A stretch of 16,875 nucleotides of DNA, taken from NCBI GenBank assembly GCA_003251995.1, contig QKDT01000319.1:1-16875 (forward strand), read 5' to 3'. The notes under the pieces are model-generated. The model worked only from the letters and a program-made list of their open reading frames with translations. It did not search any database and was not told the DNA's origin. A program made the position numbers and the translations under genes. Shown one piece after another: positions 15,860-16,875 of the stretch; position 1 is the stretch's first letter, and every line of letters starts with the position of its first letter. The DNA comes from Desulfovibrio desulfuricans (GTDB lineage Bacteria > Desulfobacterota > Desulfovibrionia > Desulfovibrionales > Desulfovibrionaceae).

Positions 15860-15875
15860 TGCAAAATTGTTGCCA
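15860..15875 (-). promoter_or_regulatory. Sigma-54-type promoter of fliR
   Basis: The minus strand reads TGGCAACAATTTTGCA: TGGCA at -24, TTGCA at -12, with GG-N10-GC spacing exact. Two mismatches to TGGCACG-N4-TTGCW fall in the variable part of the -24 box. Counting 12 bases from the -12 C puts the start one base before the fliR ATG, so the transcript would be leaderless. Sigma-54 control of export-apparatus genes is common in polar flagellates. Confidence 0.6.
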
Positions 15876-15882
15876 AAGATTT

Positions 15883-15900
15883 CTGTCACAGGTGTGACAG
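15883..15900. promoter_or_regulatory. 18-bp palindromic operator candidate
   Basis: CTGTCACA-GG-TGTGACAG is a perfect inverted repeat with a 2-base centre (also readable as TGTCA-N6-TGACA). It sits in the divergent fliR/nitroreductase region, 8 bases upstream of the fliR -24 box and 41 bases upstream of the putative -35 of the nitroreductase gene. The binding protein is unknown; its form suits a dimeric helix-turn-helix regulator. Confidence 0.55.
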
Positions 15901-15940
15901 CCAGATTGTCAATGCCGTGCCACGTCAATGCGGGCCATGC

Positions 15941-15969
15941 TTGATATCATCCAAGCTGGTCAGTACCAT
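15941..15969 (+). promoter_or_regulatory. Possible sigma-70 promoter of the nitroreductase gene
   Basis: TTGATA (15941-15946) and TACCAT (15964-15969) match 5 of 6 and 4 of 6 consensus bases with 17-bp spacing. The start would be near 15976, about 29 bases before the ATG at 16005. Confidence 0.4.
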
Positions 15970-16004
15970 TATACAGCAGCCGATCGTGCTGCCAAGGGAG
16001 CGCC

Positions 16005-16875
16005 ATGGCTATTCCTACATCACGCACGCGGCATGCGGCAACTGTTAGCATTGAAACGGCTCTTTGCACGGGCTGCGGTCAATGTGTGTCTGTGTGCAAG
16101 GACTTTGGCCTGAAGCTGGAGGGCGGCAAGGCAACGCTTGCGCCCAAGCCGCTTTTTGGCTGTGTTGGCTGTGGTCACTGTATGGCTGTGTGTCCCACAG
16201 GGGCCATAACCGTGCGCGGGCGCACCTTGGGGCCGGAGGATGTCTTCACCTTGCCGCCGTGCGGCGGCGCAACGGGTTTTGATGCCTATTACGCCCTGCT
16301 GCGGCAACGCCGTAGCGTGCGCGAATTTTTGCCCAACGAGGTAGAGCCTGCACTGATAGAGCATATTCTTGACGCAGCACGCACCGCCCCCATGGGCTTG
16401 CCGCCCTCTGACGTCAACGTACTCGTACTGGACAGCCGGGAGAAAAACCGGGTGTTTGCCCGCGATTTTTGTGAGCATCTCAAAACTCTTGGCTGGCTTA
16501 CATCTCCCTTGTTTCTCGCATTGATGCGACCATTTTGGGGCAAGGCCAATGACGACTTGTTTCGCAATTTTGTTCGGCCCGTGCTGAATGCGTTTACAGC
16601 TTCCATGGATGCAGGAACAAATATAGTCACCTATGATGCGCCGCTTTCCATGTATTTTTACGGATCCCCCTGGGCAGACCCAGCCGACCCTCTTGTGGCG
16701 GCTTCCCTCGCCATGCTGGCGGGTGAATCGCTGGGCCTTGGCACCTGCATGATAGGCTCCATCCACCCTTTGTTGCAGTGGGGCGGTAGCGCGGCACGTT
16801 TTCGTGGGCGGCACGGCATACGGCATAAAAGCCGCGAGGGTCTGGTGGTGTTGTTCGGATACCCACGTGTCCACT
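16005..16875 (+). CDS. Ferredoxin-nitroreductase fusion protein (3' truncated by window)
   Basis: The open frame runs from ATG 16005 (AAGGGAG 4 bases upstream) past the window end, giving 290 residues so far. The N-terminal module holds two [4Fe-4S] motifs: CTGCGQCVSVC (Cys21, 24, 27, 31) and CVGCGHCMAVCP (Cys53, 56, 59, 63). From about residue 95 comes an FMN nitroreductase domain with RRSVREF (102-108), ARTAPMGLPPSDVNVLVL, and DAPLSMYFYGSP..ADPLVAASLAMLAGESLGLGTCMIGS near the C-terminal side. Such fusions, frequent in strict anaerobes, presumably pass electrons from the clusters to FMN and reduce nitro or quinone-like compounds; the physiological substrate is unknown. Little of the domain appears missing. 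It is divergent to fliR, with a palindrome between them. Confidence 0.9.
   Translation, partial: MAIPTSRTRHAATVSIETALCTGCGQCVSVCKDFGLKLEGGKATLAPKPLFGCVGCGHCMAVCPTGAITVRGRTLGPEDVFTLPPCGGATGFDAYYALLRQRRSVREFLPNEVEPALIEHILDAARTAPMGLPPSDVNVLVLDSREKNRVFARDFCEHLKTLGWLTSPLFLALMRPFWGKANDDLFRNFVRPVLNAFTASMDAGTNIVTYDAPLSMYFYGSPWADPADPLVAASLAMLAGESLGLGTCMIGSIHPLLQWGGSAARFRGRHGIRHKSREGLVVLFGYPRVH

Overview
The window looks like chromosomal DNA of a Desulfovibrio-type sulfate reducer (Desulfovibrionaceae). This is inferred from gene style and content: moderately GC-rich coding, several -24/-12 (sigma-54) promoters, a ferredoxin-nitroreductase fusion, and a ZraSR-type system beside flagellar export and glycan genes. 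No 16S or other decisive marker is present, so the genus is a judgement. I see no rRNA, tRNA, CRISPR array or transposase.

Left part (1-5253). The 3' end of an Elp3-like radical SAM gene (+) faces two minus-strand genes for small exported helical proteins of the ZraP/Spy/CnrR-like metal-binding class. Divergent to these is a zraS-zraR pair: a membrane histidine kinase and a sigma-54 activating response regulator. The first zraP-like gene has a consensus sigma-54 promoter (1454-1469) and a perfect 9-bp inverted repeat about 100 bp upstream of it, where an enhancer site would sit. A second, one-mismatch sigma-54 box (2253-2268) precedes the other small gene. The simplest model is an envelope metal/stress circuit: ZraS senses, ZraR activates sigma-54 promoters, and two periplasmic proteins bind metal or protect the envelope.

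Middle part (5254-11398). After a 428-base leader-like gap with three hairpins come an HD-domain nucleotidase-like gene (+), a strong shared terminator, argB (-), a soluble PAS-PAS hybrid histidine kinase (+) and gltX (+) with its terminator. These are mostly single-gene units.

Right part (11399-16875). A glycosyltransferase-methyltransferase fusion (+) converges on a minus-strand pair (radical SAM enzyme and DXD glycosyltransferase). These are followed by fliR (-) and a divergent, incomplete 2x[4Fe-4S] ferredoxin-nitroreductase fusion (+) that runs off the window end. The glycan genes contain visibly AT-richer DNA. Sigma-54-like boxes precede both the fusion gene and fliR, and an 18-bp palindrome lies between fliR and the nitroreductase. 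Coupling of the glycan genes to the flagellum is possible but unproven.
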